Positions 6,571-13,071 of a stretch of DNA of 32,056 nucleotides are shown piece after piece. How positions within the stretch are numbered: the stretch's first letter is position 1; each line of letters begins with the position of its first letter. The stretch is from a virus. Under the pieces are notes generated by a model. It was not told the DNA's origin, did not search any database, and was given only the letters and a program-made list of their open reading frames with translations. The stretch spans positions 1-32,056 of the IMG/VR virus record IMGVR_UViG_3300047297_000200; one strand, written 5' to 3'. The translations under genes and the position numbers were made by a program.

Positions 6571-7050
6571 ATGGCAATCATTAACTTTAAAGCCTCCGCG
6601 ATCACCATCGAAGAACGCTCAAATTCATTTGGCCCTCTGCCTGCTGGCGAGTACGAAATGATGATCGTGAAGTCGGAGACTAAGCCGACCAAGTCTGGCA
6701 ACGGCCACTACCTCGAGCTGGAGATGCACGTCGTCTCTGGCCAGCACTCTGGCCGCCGTCACTGGGAGCGCTTGAACCTGGACAACCCAAACCAGCAGGC
6801 CGTCAAGATCGCTGAGGAGTCACTGGCCAAGCTGTGCATGGCGCTGAACGTCGATGACGTCGAAGACAGCGAGCAGCTGCACGACCAGGTCTTCATTGCG
6901 GAGATCGGCATCGACAAGAAGGACGAGACGCGCAACGTGATCTGGGGCTACCAGGGCGTGGGCGGCCACATCAACAACGCCAAGCCGAAAGCTCCCGCGG
7001 CGCCAGCTCCCTCAGCTGCGCCCGCTAAAGCTGCAAAGCCCTGGGGATGA
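6571..7050 (+). CDS. DUF669 single-strand DNA-binding-like protein
   Basis: 159 residues. The DUF669 pattern is clear: NSFGPLPAGEYEMMI near 25-39, a GNGHYLELEM segment near 50-59, and RHWERLNLDNPN near 69-80. DUF669 proteins are OB-fold-like phage SSB candidates that sit beside annealases. An Ala/Pro-rich linker (about 134-155) ends in KPWG, placed where bacterial SSBs carry their partner-binding tip, although the acidic residues typical of that tip are absent. It lies 19 bases after the AAA_24 gene. Confidence 0.8.
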   Translation: MAIINFKASAITIEERSNSFGPLPAGEYEMMIVKSETKPTKSGNGHYLELEMHVVSGQHSGRRHWERLNLDNPNQQAVKIAEESLAKLCMALNVDDVEDSEQLHDQVFIAEIGIDKKDETRNVIWGYQGVGGHINNAKPKAPAAPAPSAAPAKAAKPWG

Positions 7051-7112
7051 ACATCGGGCCGAAAGCTGTGCTGCGCTGCTTATCAGAGCTTGCGGACGAC
7101 CCAGCGCGGTGA
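7047..7112 (+). CDS. Possible 21-residue coupled peptide
   Basis: The ATG at 7047 overlaps the DUF669 stop (ATGA) after a GGGG stretch and opens a 21-residue frame (MNIGPKAVLRCLSELADDPAR). It would partly fill the 92-base gap before the exonuclease. The coupling signal is the only support. It could be a chance frame. Confidence 0.3.
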   Translation: MNIGPKAVLRCLSELADDPAR

Positions 7113-7142
7113 GTAGGCCCACCTTTTAAGAACGAGAAAACG

Positions 7143-8339
7143 ATGGCAACAATCCCCGAGTCACAGCACACCACCGCTGTGCACATCATTAACTTCCACG
7201 CAAAGAAGCCGCAGGAGCACCGCCCTCACATGGGCGCGTCACTAATTGGCCACAACTGCGATCGCTACATCTGGCTGACCTGGCGCTGGGCGCTCAAGCC
7301 AGAATTCGAAGGCCGCATGCTCAGACTGTTTGGCTTTGGCCAGGCTGCCGAGTCGCGGTTCTTTGACGAGCTGCGCGGCATCGGCGCGACTGTCTGGGAC
7401 GTCGATCCCGACAGTGGCGACCAGTGGCGCGTCAACGCCTGCAATGGCCACTTCAGTGGCTCACTGGATGCTGTGGCCAAGGGCTTGCCCGAGGGGCCAA
7501 AGACGCCAGCTGTGGTTGAGTGCAAGACGCACAACGACAAGTCATTCAAGACGCTGCTGTCCAAAGGCGTCAAGTCTGCCAAGCCCCAGCACTACGACCA
7601 GATGATTGTCTACATGGGCCTGATGGAGCTGGAACGCGCCCTCTACATCGCAGAGAACAAGAACGACTCAGCGGTTTACAGCGAGTGGGTGCACTTCGAC
7701 AAAGAGCGTTTTGCGCAGCTCATCGATCGCGCTCAGCGACTGATCGAGGCGACGACACCGCCCTGGCGAATCAGCACCGACCCCGAAAACTTCGAATGCA
7801 AATACTGCTCAATGTGGAAGCACTGCCATGGCGGCCTGGCTGCTGAGGCCAACTGCCGCACCTGCTGCCATTCGTCACCCGTTGGGAATGCAGCATGGCA
7901 TTGCAAGCCCCACAACAAGCAGCTGTCATACGAAGACCAGACCAAGGGCTGCAACATTCATTTGATGATCCCTGACCTGGTGCCCTACGCGGACGCGCAG
8001 GACGGCGGCGAGAACTGGATCGCATACAAGCACAAAGAGACCGGCGAGTTTTTTGTCAACGGCCCAGAGGGCATCAAAGAGTACGGCGCCACGTTCAGCA
8101 GCAAGGAGCTGCACAACTGCCCAGGCTCACTGATGGCCGAGGTGATCGCGCATAAGAACGAGTTTCCTGTGAGCACCGTCGAGTCTGGCGACGTCAAGCG
8201 CCCCGCGATCGACACCACCTGGGACGACCTGGCCACGCACCCTGACGACATTCCGGTGAAGGCCGACAACCCGACCAAGCGCGAGGCTGCCAAGAAGATC
8301 AAGAGCGCGGTCAAGGTCATGGAGGCGCTTAAAAAATGA
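7143..8339 (+). CDS. PD-(D/E)XK exonuclease with Cas4-like Fe-S cysteines
   Basis: 398 residues. The nuclease core shows E70 (GQAAESRF), D109 (GSLDAV), E126-x-K128 (VECKTH) and the QxxxY motif Q153-Y157. C39 near the N-terminus plus C219, C222 and C228 (CKYCSMWKHC) reproduce the one-plus-three cysteine layout of Cas4/AddB nucleases, which bind a 4Fe-4S cluster. CxxCC and a further Cys follow at about 238-254. It would resect duplex ends to give single strands for the Sak4-like protein. The C-terminal 140 residues are unassigned. The stop overlaps the next ATG. Confidence 0.85.
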   Translation: MATIPESQHTTAVHIINFHAKKPQEHRPHMGASLIGHNCDRYIWLTWRWALKPEFEGRMLRLFGFGQAAESRFFDELRGIGATVWDVDPDSGDQWRVNACNGHFSGSLDAVAKGLPEGPKTPAVVECKTHNDKSFKTLLSKGVKSAKPQHYDQMIVYMGLMELERALYIAENKNDSAVYSEWVHFDKERFAQLIDRAQRLIEATTPPWRISTDPENFECKYCSMWKHCHGGLAAEANCRTCCHSSPVGNAAWHCKPHNKQLSYEDQTKGCNIHLMIPDLVPYADAQDGGENWIAYKHKETGEFFVNGPEGIKEYGATFSSKELHNCPGSLMAEVIAHKNEFPVSTVESGDVKRPAIDTTWDDLATHPDDIPVKADNPTKREAAKKIKSAVKVMEALKK

Positions 8340-8446
8340 TCCACTGGCTCTGGCTCTTTGCGGCGCTCTTTGCGGGCGTCTTTGTTGGCATGTTGACGAT
8401 GGCCCTTTGTGTCATGACGAGGGGCGCTGATGAAGGAACTGATTGA
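8336..8446 (+). CDS. Tiny membrane protein (36 aa)
   Basis: 36 residues: one hydrophobic helix, about 3-27 (HWLWLFAALFAGVFVGMLTM), then a short charged tail. The ATG overlaps the exonuclease stop (ATGA at 8336-8339). The stop lies 17 bases inside the next gene. The shape recalls DUF3789-like single-pass phage peptides. The role is unknown. Confidence 0.6.
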   Translation: MIHWLWLFAALFAGVFVGMLTMALCVMTRGADEGTD

Positions 8447-8933
8447 TCGCGTGCGCAGGCACATCGAGGAGATCGGTGACTGCTGGGAGTGGACTGGTGC
8501 GATGCAGTCCAACGCTCCCACGCCAACGATCAACTACCAACGCAAGGCCCAGCCTGTGCGCCGCCTTCTGGCGCAGCACATGGGCAAAGTGATCACAGGC
8601 AAGTTGGTGACATGCAAGTGTCGCAACGAGCTGTGTGTCAATCCTGATCACCTCCTGGTGGTGACGCGCAAGCGCCTCCAGGAGATGGTCTCGAAGGAAC
8701 GTAAGTACACCAGCAACCCCGTCCGCATGCGCAAGCTGGCCGCCAAGGCCAGAGAGCACAGCAAGCTCACCGCAGAGCTGGCTGCGGAAATCAGAGAGGC
8801 CGATGGCTCGCAGCGAGAGATTGCTGCGCGTTACGGCGTCAGCCAGTCCACCGTCAGCGTGATCAAGCGCGGCGTGACTTGGCGCGACTACTCAAACCCA
8901 TTCGCTCAACTTATCGGAGGACTCAACAAATGA
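8430..8933 (+). CDS. HNH-like (degenerate) protein with C-terminal HTH
   Basis: 167 residues. The N-terminal CWEWTG and VTCKCRNELCVNPDHL segments match the phage HNH_3 layout. The usual first catalytic His (V-x-H-x-C) is replaced by Cys (VTCKC), so nuclease activity is doubtful. The C-terminal 50 residues (KLTAELAAEIREADGSQREI then YGVSQSTVSVIKRG) form a resolvase-type helix-turn-helix. The protein may thus bind DNA as a regulator, or be a homing-type nuclease remnant. It is embedded in the recombination operon, with its stop overlapping the RuvC-like start. Confidence 0.7.
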   Translation: MKELIDRVRRHIEEIGDCWEWTGAMQSNAPTPTINYQRKAQPVRRLLAQHMGKVITGKLVTCKCRNELCVNPDHLLVVTRKRLQEMVSKERKYTSNPVRMRKLAAKAREHSKLTAELAAEIREADGSQREIAARYGVSQSTVSVIKRGVTWRDYSNPFAQLIGGLNK

Positions 8934-9412
8934 GTTTCATCATTGGAATTGACCCAGGCGCAGCCGGCGCCGTGGCCATCATCGAGGACACCGGCAAGCT
9001 GGTGCACGTCTTTGAGATGCCCGCGGTCGAGGTGATCGTGGGCGGCAAGGCCAAGCGCCGCGTCTCGCCTGAGATGTTGGCCGCCGAGCTTGAGCTGTAC
9101 GCGTACCAGGGCGCTCGAGCTGTCATCGAGCAGGTGGGCGCCATGCCTGGCCAGGGCGTGACGTCGATGTTCGCGTTTGGCGAATCCTTCGGGCTGGCCA
9201 AAGGCGTCCTGGCGGGCCTGAAGATCCCGACCAGCACCGTTACCCCTGGCAAGTGGAAAAAAGCGCTCCAGCTCAATTCTGGCAAGGATGGGAGCCGTCA
9301 AAAGGCTGCCCAGATCTGGCCGGCGTCAGCTGGTGAGTTCAAACGCGTCAAGGACGACGGCAAAGCCGAGGCTGCGCTGATCGCCTGGTGGGGGAGGACT
9401 GTGCCAATTTAA
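8930..9412 (+). CDS. RuvC-like Holliday junction resolvase
   Basis: 160 residues with the RNase H fold of RuvC. D8 is in IIGIDPGAAGAV, E67 in AVIEQVG, and the acidic set D142/D143 and E147 is in KDDGKAEAAL. These are the metal-binding positions used to cut four-way junctions. It would resolve recombination or replication intermediates before packaging. The start ATG at 8930 has GGAGG 10 bases upstream and overlaps the HNH-like stop (ATGA). Together with the annealase, SSB-like and exonuclease genes it completes a recombination module. Confidence 0.85.
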   Translation: MSFIIGIDPGAAGAVAIIEDTGKLVHVFEMPAVEVIVGGKAKRRVSPEMLAAELELYAYQGARAVIEQVGAMPGQGVTSMFAFGESFGLAKGVLAGLKIPTSTVTPGKWKKALQLNSGKDGSRQKAAQIWPASAGEFKRVKDDGKAEAALIAWWGRTVPI

Positions 9413-9420
9413 TCCGGGTA

Positions 9421-9449
9421 TTGACGTTTGCTTTTGCTGTTGCGATAAT
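9421..9449 (+). promoter_or_regulatory. Near-consensus sigma-70 promoter of the integrase
   Basis: TTGACG (9421-9426) and GATAAT (9444-9449) are separated by exactly 17 bases. This is the best promoter match I found in the window. It lies 32 bases before the integrase ATG. No palindromic operator overlaps it, so the integrase may be expressed independently of the repressor. Confidence 0.8.
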
Positions 9450-9481
9450 CTCACCAACCGAAACACGAACGAGGCAGAACG

Positions 9482-10438
9482 ATGGCAATCAAACTACGCG
9501 GCGAAACCTACTGGCTGGACGTCATGATCAAGGGCAAGCGCGTGCGCGAGTCCTTGAAGACGTCCGACAAGAAGCAGGCCCAGGAGCTGCACGACATCCG
9601 CCGCGCCGAGCTGTGGCGCACTGGCGCCCTCAAGGAAAAGCCCAAGAAGACCTGGAACGACGCCACCGACAAGTGGAAGGTCGAGAAGGCCGGCAAGCGC
9701 TCCATCTCTGACGACGAGGACAAGATCACCTTCCTCAAGCCAAAGCTGGGCGCCCTGCTGCTGACCGACATCGACCGCGACATGATCGAGGAGGCTCTCC
9801 CCGAGGGCGTCAAGCCGGCCACCCGCAACCGCTACCGCGCCCTGATCCGGGCCATCTTCCGCGCCGCCCAGATCGACTGGCAGTGGATCGACACCATCCC
9901 AGGCTTTCGCAAGGAGGAGGAACCCACCCGCCGCGTCGCATATTTGACACGCGAGCAGGCCGAGGCCGTGATCTCAAACCTACCGGAAAAGTACCGGTGT
10001 CCAGTCCGTTTCGCTTTGCTCACCGGGTTGAGAAAAGCCAACGTCTTCGGCCTGCGCTGGGAGAACGTGAACCTCGAGACGGGCATGGTGATCGTGCACG
10101 CGGATGAGGCCAAGGCCGGCGAGCGCATCCTGGTGCCGCTCAACACCAAGGCCAAGGAAATGCTCTCAGCCATGCCAGAACCGCGTCAGGGCCTTGTATT
10201 TCAATGCCCTGTGCGGATCTCTCCAACCACCTGGTCAAACGCCACCAAGCGCGCTGGCGTGCCCTGGTGCCGCTTCCATGACCTGCGCCACACCTGGGCC
10301 AGCTGGCATGCCATGGCCGGCACGCCGATGTCGGTGCTCCAGGAGCTAGGCGGCTGGCATTCAGCCGAGATGGTCAGGAAGTACGCGCACCTGTCGCCTG
10401 AGCACCTGGCCGCGGCTGCCGAGAAGGTGACGTTCTGA
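9482..10438 (+). CDS. int: Tyrosine integrase
   Basis: 318 residues. The N-terminus (MAIKLRGETYWLDV) is an arm-binding beta-sheet domain, and residues 55-130 form the core-binding SAM-like domain. The catalytic domain has R184 (TGLRKANV), K211 (DEAKAGER), H266-x-x-R269 (FHDLRH), H293 (GGWHS) and nucleophile Y301 (RKYAHL), so all active-site residues are present. It integrates and excises the phage at attP, which begins 60 bases downstream. It has its own promoter at 9421-9449. The length and intactness indicate a functional temperate phage. Confidence 0.95.
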   Translation: MAIKLRGETYWLDVMIKGKRVRESLKTSDKKQAQELHDIRRAELWRTGALKEKPKKTWNDATDKWKVEKAGKRSISDDEDKITFLKPKLGALLLTDIDRDMIEEALPEGVKPATRNRYRALIRAIFRAAQIDWQWIDTIPGFRKEEEPTRRVAYLTREQAEAVISNLPEKYRCPVRFALLTGLRKANVFGLRWENVNLETGMVIVHADEAKAGERILVPLNTKAKEMLSAMPEPRQGLVFQCPVRISPTTWSNATKRAGVPWCRFHDLRHTWASWHAMAGTPMSVLQELGGWHSAEMVRKYAHLSPEHLAAAAEKVTF

Positions 10439-10498
10439 TTGTCACGTTTTTGGCACAACCGAGGTTTTTGATGCTGAGAGAAAAGTGCGTTTTGAGAG

Positions 10499-10543
10499 TG
10501 GAGGCGGGGGTCGGAATCGAACCGGCGTACACGGATTTGCAGG
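10499..10543 (-). other. attP: attP core: 3' half of tRNA-Cys (GCA)
   Basis: Read on the minus strand, 10543-10499 gives the 3' half of a tRNA: the anticodon-loop sequence CTGCAAA, the 3' anticodon stem TCCGT, a T-loop TTCGATT, the acceptor end CCCCGCC, then T and CCA. Anticodon GCA and a discriminator U identify tRNA-Cys. The bases preceding the loop do not pair with TCCGT, so the 5' half is absent and this is not a working tRNA. Temperate phages carry such copies to rebuild the target tRNA on integration. The T-stem has one non-pairing position (C:A). The site is intact between phage modules, so this is attP, not attL or attR. Confidence 0.85.
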
Positions 10544-10553
10544 GCGAACCGAC

Positions 10554-10580
10554 AAAAAAGTGCCCTGAAAATCAGGGCAC
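10554..10580 (-). terminator. Intrinsic terminator of the lysis/late operon
   Basis: GTGCCCTGA (10560-10568) and TCAGGGCAC (10572-10580) form a perfect 9-base-pair stem with an AAA loop. On the minus strand the stem is followed at once by TTTTTT (10559-10554). It lies 54 bases beyond the lysozyme stop and stops late transcription from entering attP and the integrase gene. Confidence 0.9.
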
Positions 10581-10634
10581 AAGGACTAACCAATGGCAAC
10601 TGTGGCACAAGTCCACGGCACAATTTTGGCACAG

Positions 10635-11162
10635 TCATTCATCGTCTAATTCCAGGTCAGACAGGAACAAAGCCTTCTCCTTTTCCCGCCTACGCTTGAG
10701 GCCCGGCAATTCCTTGCCGCCCCCGCGAGTCCACTGCATGAACGCCTGGGCGGCCTCCTTCCACTCCTGGCGCCCGATCTTCATCCGAATAGTGGAACGC
10801 TGAAAGTTTCCCAGCCCGGCATTGAACGCAAAGCTGGTACACGCGTCGAAAGCGCCTTGATTGCCATGCAGATTGGGAGCAAGTCGAAGAACACCGCGTT
10901 CAAAACTAGCGATGTCACTTGCGAATAGCGCATCGATCTCTTGTTGACTCCAAACACGGCTGTCCTCCGGTCTCAGTGGGTATTCCTTGCGGATAACGGG
11001 GCTGTGGATCTCCTTGACCCGCACCATCGGCAGCCTGATCTGCTCCTGGTACAGCACATGGCCCCAGCCGATCGTCCAGATGTGCGCGGGGCACAGGTAG
11101 GGGCGGTTCCTGCACCCTTCAAATTCGTGCATGAGGGCCGCGCCAGCCTGGCTCAATTTCAC
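10635..11162 (-). CDS. Phage lysozyme (GH24 endolysin)
   Basis: 175 residues of the T4/P22 lysozyme family, which hydrolyse the glycan strands of peptidoglycan. The active-site motif reads E15 (HEFEGC), C24 (PYLCPA) and T30 (WTIGWGH), i.e. E-8-C-5-T, with Cys in place of the more common Asp. FNAGLGNF and a Trp-rich C-terminal region are typical of the family. There is no signal peptide or SAR anchor, so release should depend on the holin. The ATG overlaps the holin stop (ATGA at 11159-11162). Confidence 0.9.
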   Translation of the reverse strand: MKLSQAGAALMHEFEGCRNRPYLCPAHIWTIGWGHVLYQEQIRLPMVRVKEIHSPVIRKEYPLRPEDSRVWSQQEIDALFASDIASFERGVLRLAPNLHGNQGAFDACTSFAFNAGLGNFQRSTIRMKIGRQEWKEAAQAFMQWTRGGGKELPGLKRRREKEKALFLSDLELDDE

Positions 11163-11662
11163 TTCTTGCTCCAGCTGCGTGAGCCAAACCAGTAGCCAAT
11201 GATCCCGCCCAAGATGGCCATCTCGTCAGAGCTGAAGATGATGTCCGCGGCGCGGATCAGATCGTCAATGCTTTGGATCAGCTGCGGGTGCTCGTAGATG
11301 TAGAACGCGATCCAGGCGTTGATTGCGCACAGCTCAAGCACAAAGATGTAGGTGATCGTTGGCCGCACAGTGCCAACGTAGCTGGAGACCCAGCCGGCAG
11401 CCTTGGCCAGCACAGCCTTGTCGTGGTCATACGCGGCCACAGTCATCTGCGCGTCGGTCTGCATGGCGATCTGATCGGTGCGAATCTCCTCGACCCTCTG
11501 CTGGGCCGCAAAGCCCTTGGCAGCCAGCTCTAGCTCGCGCTCTGTCTGCACCCTGGCCAGCGCCAGCTCATGCTTTTGGTCAGCCTTGTTCTGGAAGTAG
11601 TCCAGCAGCTTTGGCAGGCCAGAGATCAGCAGTCCGCCGAGGGTAGAGAACAGTGACAACAT
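11159..11662 (-). CDS. Holin-like 3-TM protein (GTA_holin_3TM type)
   Basis: 167 residues. A hydrophobic N-terminal segment (FSTLGGLLISGLPKLLDYF) is followed by a charged coiled-coil-like stretch (about 25-75). Two further membrane helices lie at about 100-120 (TYIFVLELCAINAWIAFYIY) and 145-160 (MAILGGIIGYWFGSR). This layout is that of 3-TM holins found next to endolysins and in gene-transfer-agent release modules. It would permeabilise the inner membrane to release the lysozyme. It is directly coupled to the lysozyme gene. Confidence 0.8.
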   Translation of the reverse strand: MLSLFSTLGGLLISGLPKLLDYFQNKADQKHELALARVQTERELELAAKGFAAQQRVEEIRTDQIAMQTDAQMTVAAYDHDKAVLAKAAGWVSSYVGTVRPTITYIFVLELCAINAWIAFYIYEHPQLIQSIDDLIRAADIIFSSDEMAILGGIIGYWFGSRSWSKK

Positions 11663-11664
11663 AG

Positions 11665-11814
11665 TTAAAGCCCAATCATTCCTAGAAACTTATTAACAAT
11701 CTTGTCGGATAGATCGTCCGGCAAGAACTTCAGAAACCCCAGCGCATACCAAGCGACGCACATGCGCACGAAGATCTTGAGCCAGAGGTCAAATTGTTTC
11801 TGGTACTCATTCAT
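11665..11814 (-). CDS. Small membrane-associated lysis-region protein (49 aa)
   Basis: 49 residues starting MNEYQKQFDLWLKIF. One hydrophobic helix, about 14-30 (FVRMCVAWYALGFLKFL), is followed by a charged segment and a short hydrophobic end. The start overlaps the upstream stop (ATGA at 11811-11814) and the stop lies 2 bases before the holin start, so the coupling supports translation. It could modulate the holin, as antiholins do. That is inference from position and topology. Confidence 0.65.
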   Translation of the reverse strand: MNEYQKQFDLWLKIFVRMCVAWYALGFLKFLPDDLSDKIVNKFLGMIGL

Positions 11815-12308
11815 CGCCCACACTTACGCGCGCCGCTGCACAAGTCCATCAGCTCATTGACGCCCATGCCGACCAGGAGCAAAACGAACACAGTGCCGCC
11901 AATGATCATGGCCAGCTCAATCTGCTCCTGCTCTTTCTGCTTTTTCTTCTTTTCTGCTTCTTTCAGTTTGCGTGCTTCTATCGCGTCGTCTCTGTCCATC
12001 TCGGCCTTGCGAGCCATCATCTTGTTGTAGACGTCGATGTTGCCGGTCTGCATGTAGAGGAGTTGAAGCTCGCGTTGCAGGTTCCTGCTGTTCATCAATG
12101 CGTTTTCAATACGCATCGCGATTTCAAAGTTGGATTTGCCGCCGCTTTTCTTGGCAGCCAACATGGACTTGGTCGCCTGGCTCTCAGCGTCAAACAGACG
12201 CCCGACCATGACCGACAGGCCGCCAATATCGTTGGCGACTTTCTGAGCTTTCTTGACGAGACTGACGGCCTTCTCTAAGCCTTCCAGCGCGCTGAGCGGA
12301 TCGATCAC
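11811..12308 (-). CDS. Coiled-coil protein with C-terminal membrane anchor (165 aa)
   Basis: 165 residues starting MIDPLSALEGLEKAVSLVKK. It is largely helical, with a Lys/Glu-rich coiled coil at about 98-130 (KLKEAEKKKKQKEQEQ) and one strong membrane helix at about 132-152 (ELAMIIGGTVFVLLLVGMGV). I chose the GTG at 12308, which has GGAGG 5 bases upstream and overlaps the previous stop (GTGA). IDPL..L-type proteins like this occur in tail or lysis regions of other podophages without known function. The anchor at the C-terminus is the reverse of a classical inner-membrane spanin. Confidence 0.7.
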   Translation of the reverse strand: MIDPLSALEGLEKAVSLVKKAQKVANDIGGLSVMVGRLFDAESQATKSMLAAKKSGGKSNFEIAMRIENALMNSRNLQRELQLLYMQTGNIDVYNKMMARKAEMDRDDAIEARKLKEAEKKKKQKEQEQIELAMIIGGTVFVLLLVGMGVNELMDLCSGARKCGR

Positions 12309-12403
12309 GGCAGCCTCCAGACCCAGACCATGATGTAGACCGACCACAGCACCATGCTGCAAAGAGCTGCCGCTGAGATGAAAGCGATCAGCCAGTCTTT
12401 CAT
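12305..12403 (-). CDS. Tiny single-pass membrane protein (32 aa)
   Basis: 32 residues, almost all one membrane helix (WLIAFISAAALCSMVLWSVY) with Lys/Asp before and Arg after it. Its TGA stop overlaps the GTG start of the coiled-coil gene (GTGA), and its ATG lies 5 bases after the preceding gene. No function is recognised. It belongs to a run of membrane peptides ahead of the holin. Confidence 0.55.
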   Translation of the reverse strand: MKDWLIAFISAAALCSMVLWSVYIMVWVWRLP

Positions 12404-12408
12404 GGCGA

Positions 12409-12594
12409 TCACTTAGGGAGTGAGTTGTGACCGGCGAGCCACATAAAGAGGCCGATCACTGCCGCGCCTGTGAGCCAGGCGAGCTTCTTTAAAACTGACT
12501 TGCCTACTTCTGTGTAGACCTTGTTGAGAGCGACCTCAGCCGCTCGTTCTGCGATCGCTTCAATCTGATCGTCAGTCAGTGGTACTTCCTTCAT
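12409..12594 (-). CDS. Small C-terminally anchored membrane protein (61 aa)
   Basis: 61 residues. An acidic amphipathic helix (LTDDQIEAIAERAAEVALNK) is followed by a membrane helix at about 38-54 (LAWLTGAAVIGLFMWLAG). Similar DDQIEAIAE...KK.W.. proteins occur in lysis/tail regions of podophages. The gene overlaps the upstream 58-residue gene by 23 bases. The role is unknown. A holin-like or holin-regulating function is possible. Confidence 0.7.
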   Translation of the reverse strand: MKEVPLTDDQIEAIAERAAEVALNKVYTEVGKSVLKKLAWLTGAAVIGLFMWLAGHNSLPK

Positions 12595-12748
12595 CGCCCG
12601 CCCCTTCAGTATTCCTTGGGAGCTGGACTGCCGCCTGGGCGCGGATCTTGGCCGCGATGGGCCAGGTGTTGGTGCTTGTCGGGAGTGCCCCGATTGCGTC
12701 CAGTACCGCGTTGACTTCGTTCAGCTCGAGTTTGAGAGTGATTTCCAT
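12572..12748 (-). CDS. Small conserved phage protein (58 aa)
   Basis: 58 residues starting MEITLKLELNEVNAVLDAIG, with PTSTNTWPIAAKIRAQA in the middle. This resembles a short soluble phage protein with a beta strand, a helix and a PT...WP..KI motif that is often encoded near tail or lysis genes. It is the first gene of the lysis cluster as read, after a gap holding a hairpin. The function is unknown. Confidence 0.65.
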   Translation of the reverse strand: MEITLKLELNEVNAVLDAIGALPTSTNTWPIAAKIRAQAAVQLPRNTEGAGDEGSTTD

Positions 12749-12792
12749 GTTGATTCCTTAGTGAGTGTCGTGGGTTGAGATAGTTTTTATGT

Positions 12793-12814
12793 GTGGCGAT
12801 TATCGCATCGCCAC
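12793..12814 (-). other. Hairpin between fibre and lysis modules
   Basis: GTGGCGAT (12793-12800) and ATCGCCAC (12807-12814) form a perfect 8-base-pair stem with a 6-base loop. There is no T-tract on either strand, so it is not a canonical intrinsic terminator. It could stabilise or separate the fibre and lysis messages. Confidence 0.45.
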
Positions 12815-12823
12815 GGGCGTGGA

Positions 12824-13069
12824 TTAAGCAGGCTGTGTCGGCTCTTCCCAGTTAGGGTTCAGCGTCCACGCGCCAGCGTCGTACAGGTACTTGCACCCTG
12901 CCCAGTCTTCCGGTGGCGTGACGTTCTCGACCAGCGTTGCGTTGGTGCTGTTCATGTCCGCGATGTTCAATTGAGGCGCGGATGTCATATCAGCGCCAAT
13001 GGTGACTTCGACATCGTCTGCCCAAATGTATTTGGACTCTTTGGTCGCAATTTCGATCAGTGTTTTCAT
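12824..13069 (-). CDS. Small tail-fibre-associated protein (81 aa)
   Basis: 81 residues. The N-terminus is mixed (MKTLIEIATKESKYIWADD), and the C-terminus is aromatic and Pro-rich (PPEDWAGCKYLYDAGAW). It starts 2 bases after the fibre gene stop, so it is almost certainly co-translated. Small genes here in other phages encode fibre assembly chaperones or baseplate-associated proteins. The DW..C.Y.YD pattern is seen in such neighbours, but I cannot assign a precise role. Confidence 0.65.
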   Translation of the reverse strand: MKTLIEIATKESKYIWADDVEVTIGADMTSAPQLNIADMNSTNATLVENVTPPEDWAGCKYLYDAGAWTLNPNWEEPTQPA

Positions 13070-13071
13070 GC

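Larger units (their letters stand above)
10447..10633. repeat. TGGCACA repeats around attP (candidate integrase arm sites)
   Basis: TTTTGGCACA occurs at 10448-10457 and again at 10624-10633, one on each side of the tRNA-like core. GGCACAA copies also occur at 10576-10582, 10604-10610 and 10617-10623. All are in the same orientation. Integrases of this class bind short arm repeats flanking the crossover core, so this is the expected layout, but binding is inferred. The stretch 10439-10634 contains no protein gene. Confidence 0.5.

Noticed and set aside
10499-10543. Functional tRNA-Cys gene
   Set aside because: The 5' half is missing and the bases before the anticodon loop do not pair; it is only the att core.
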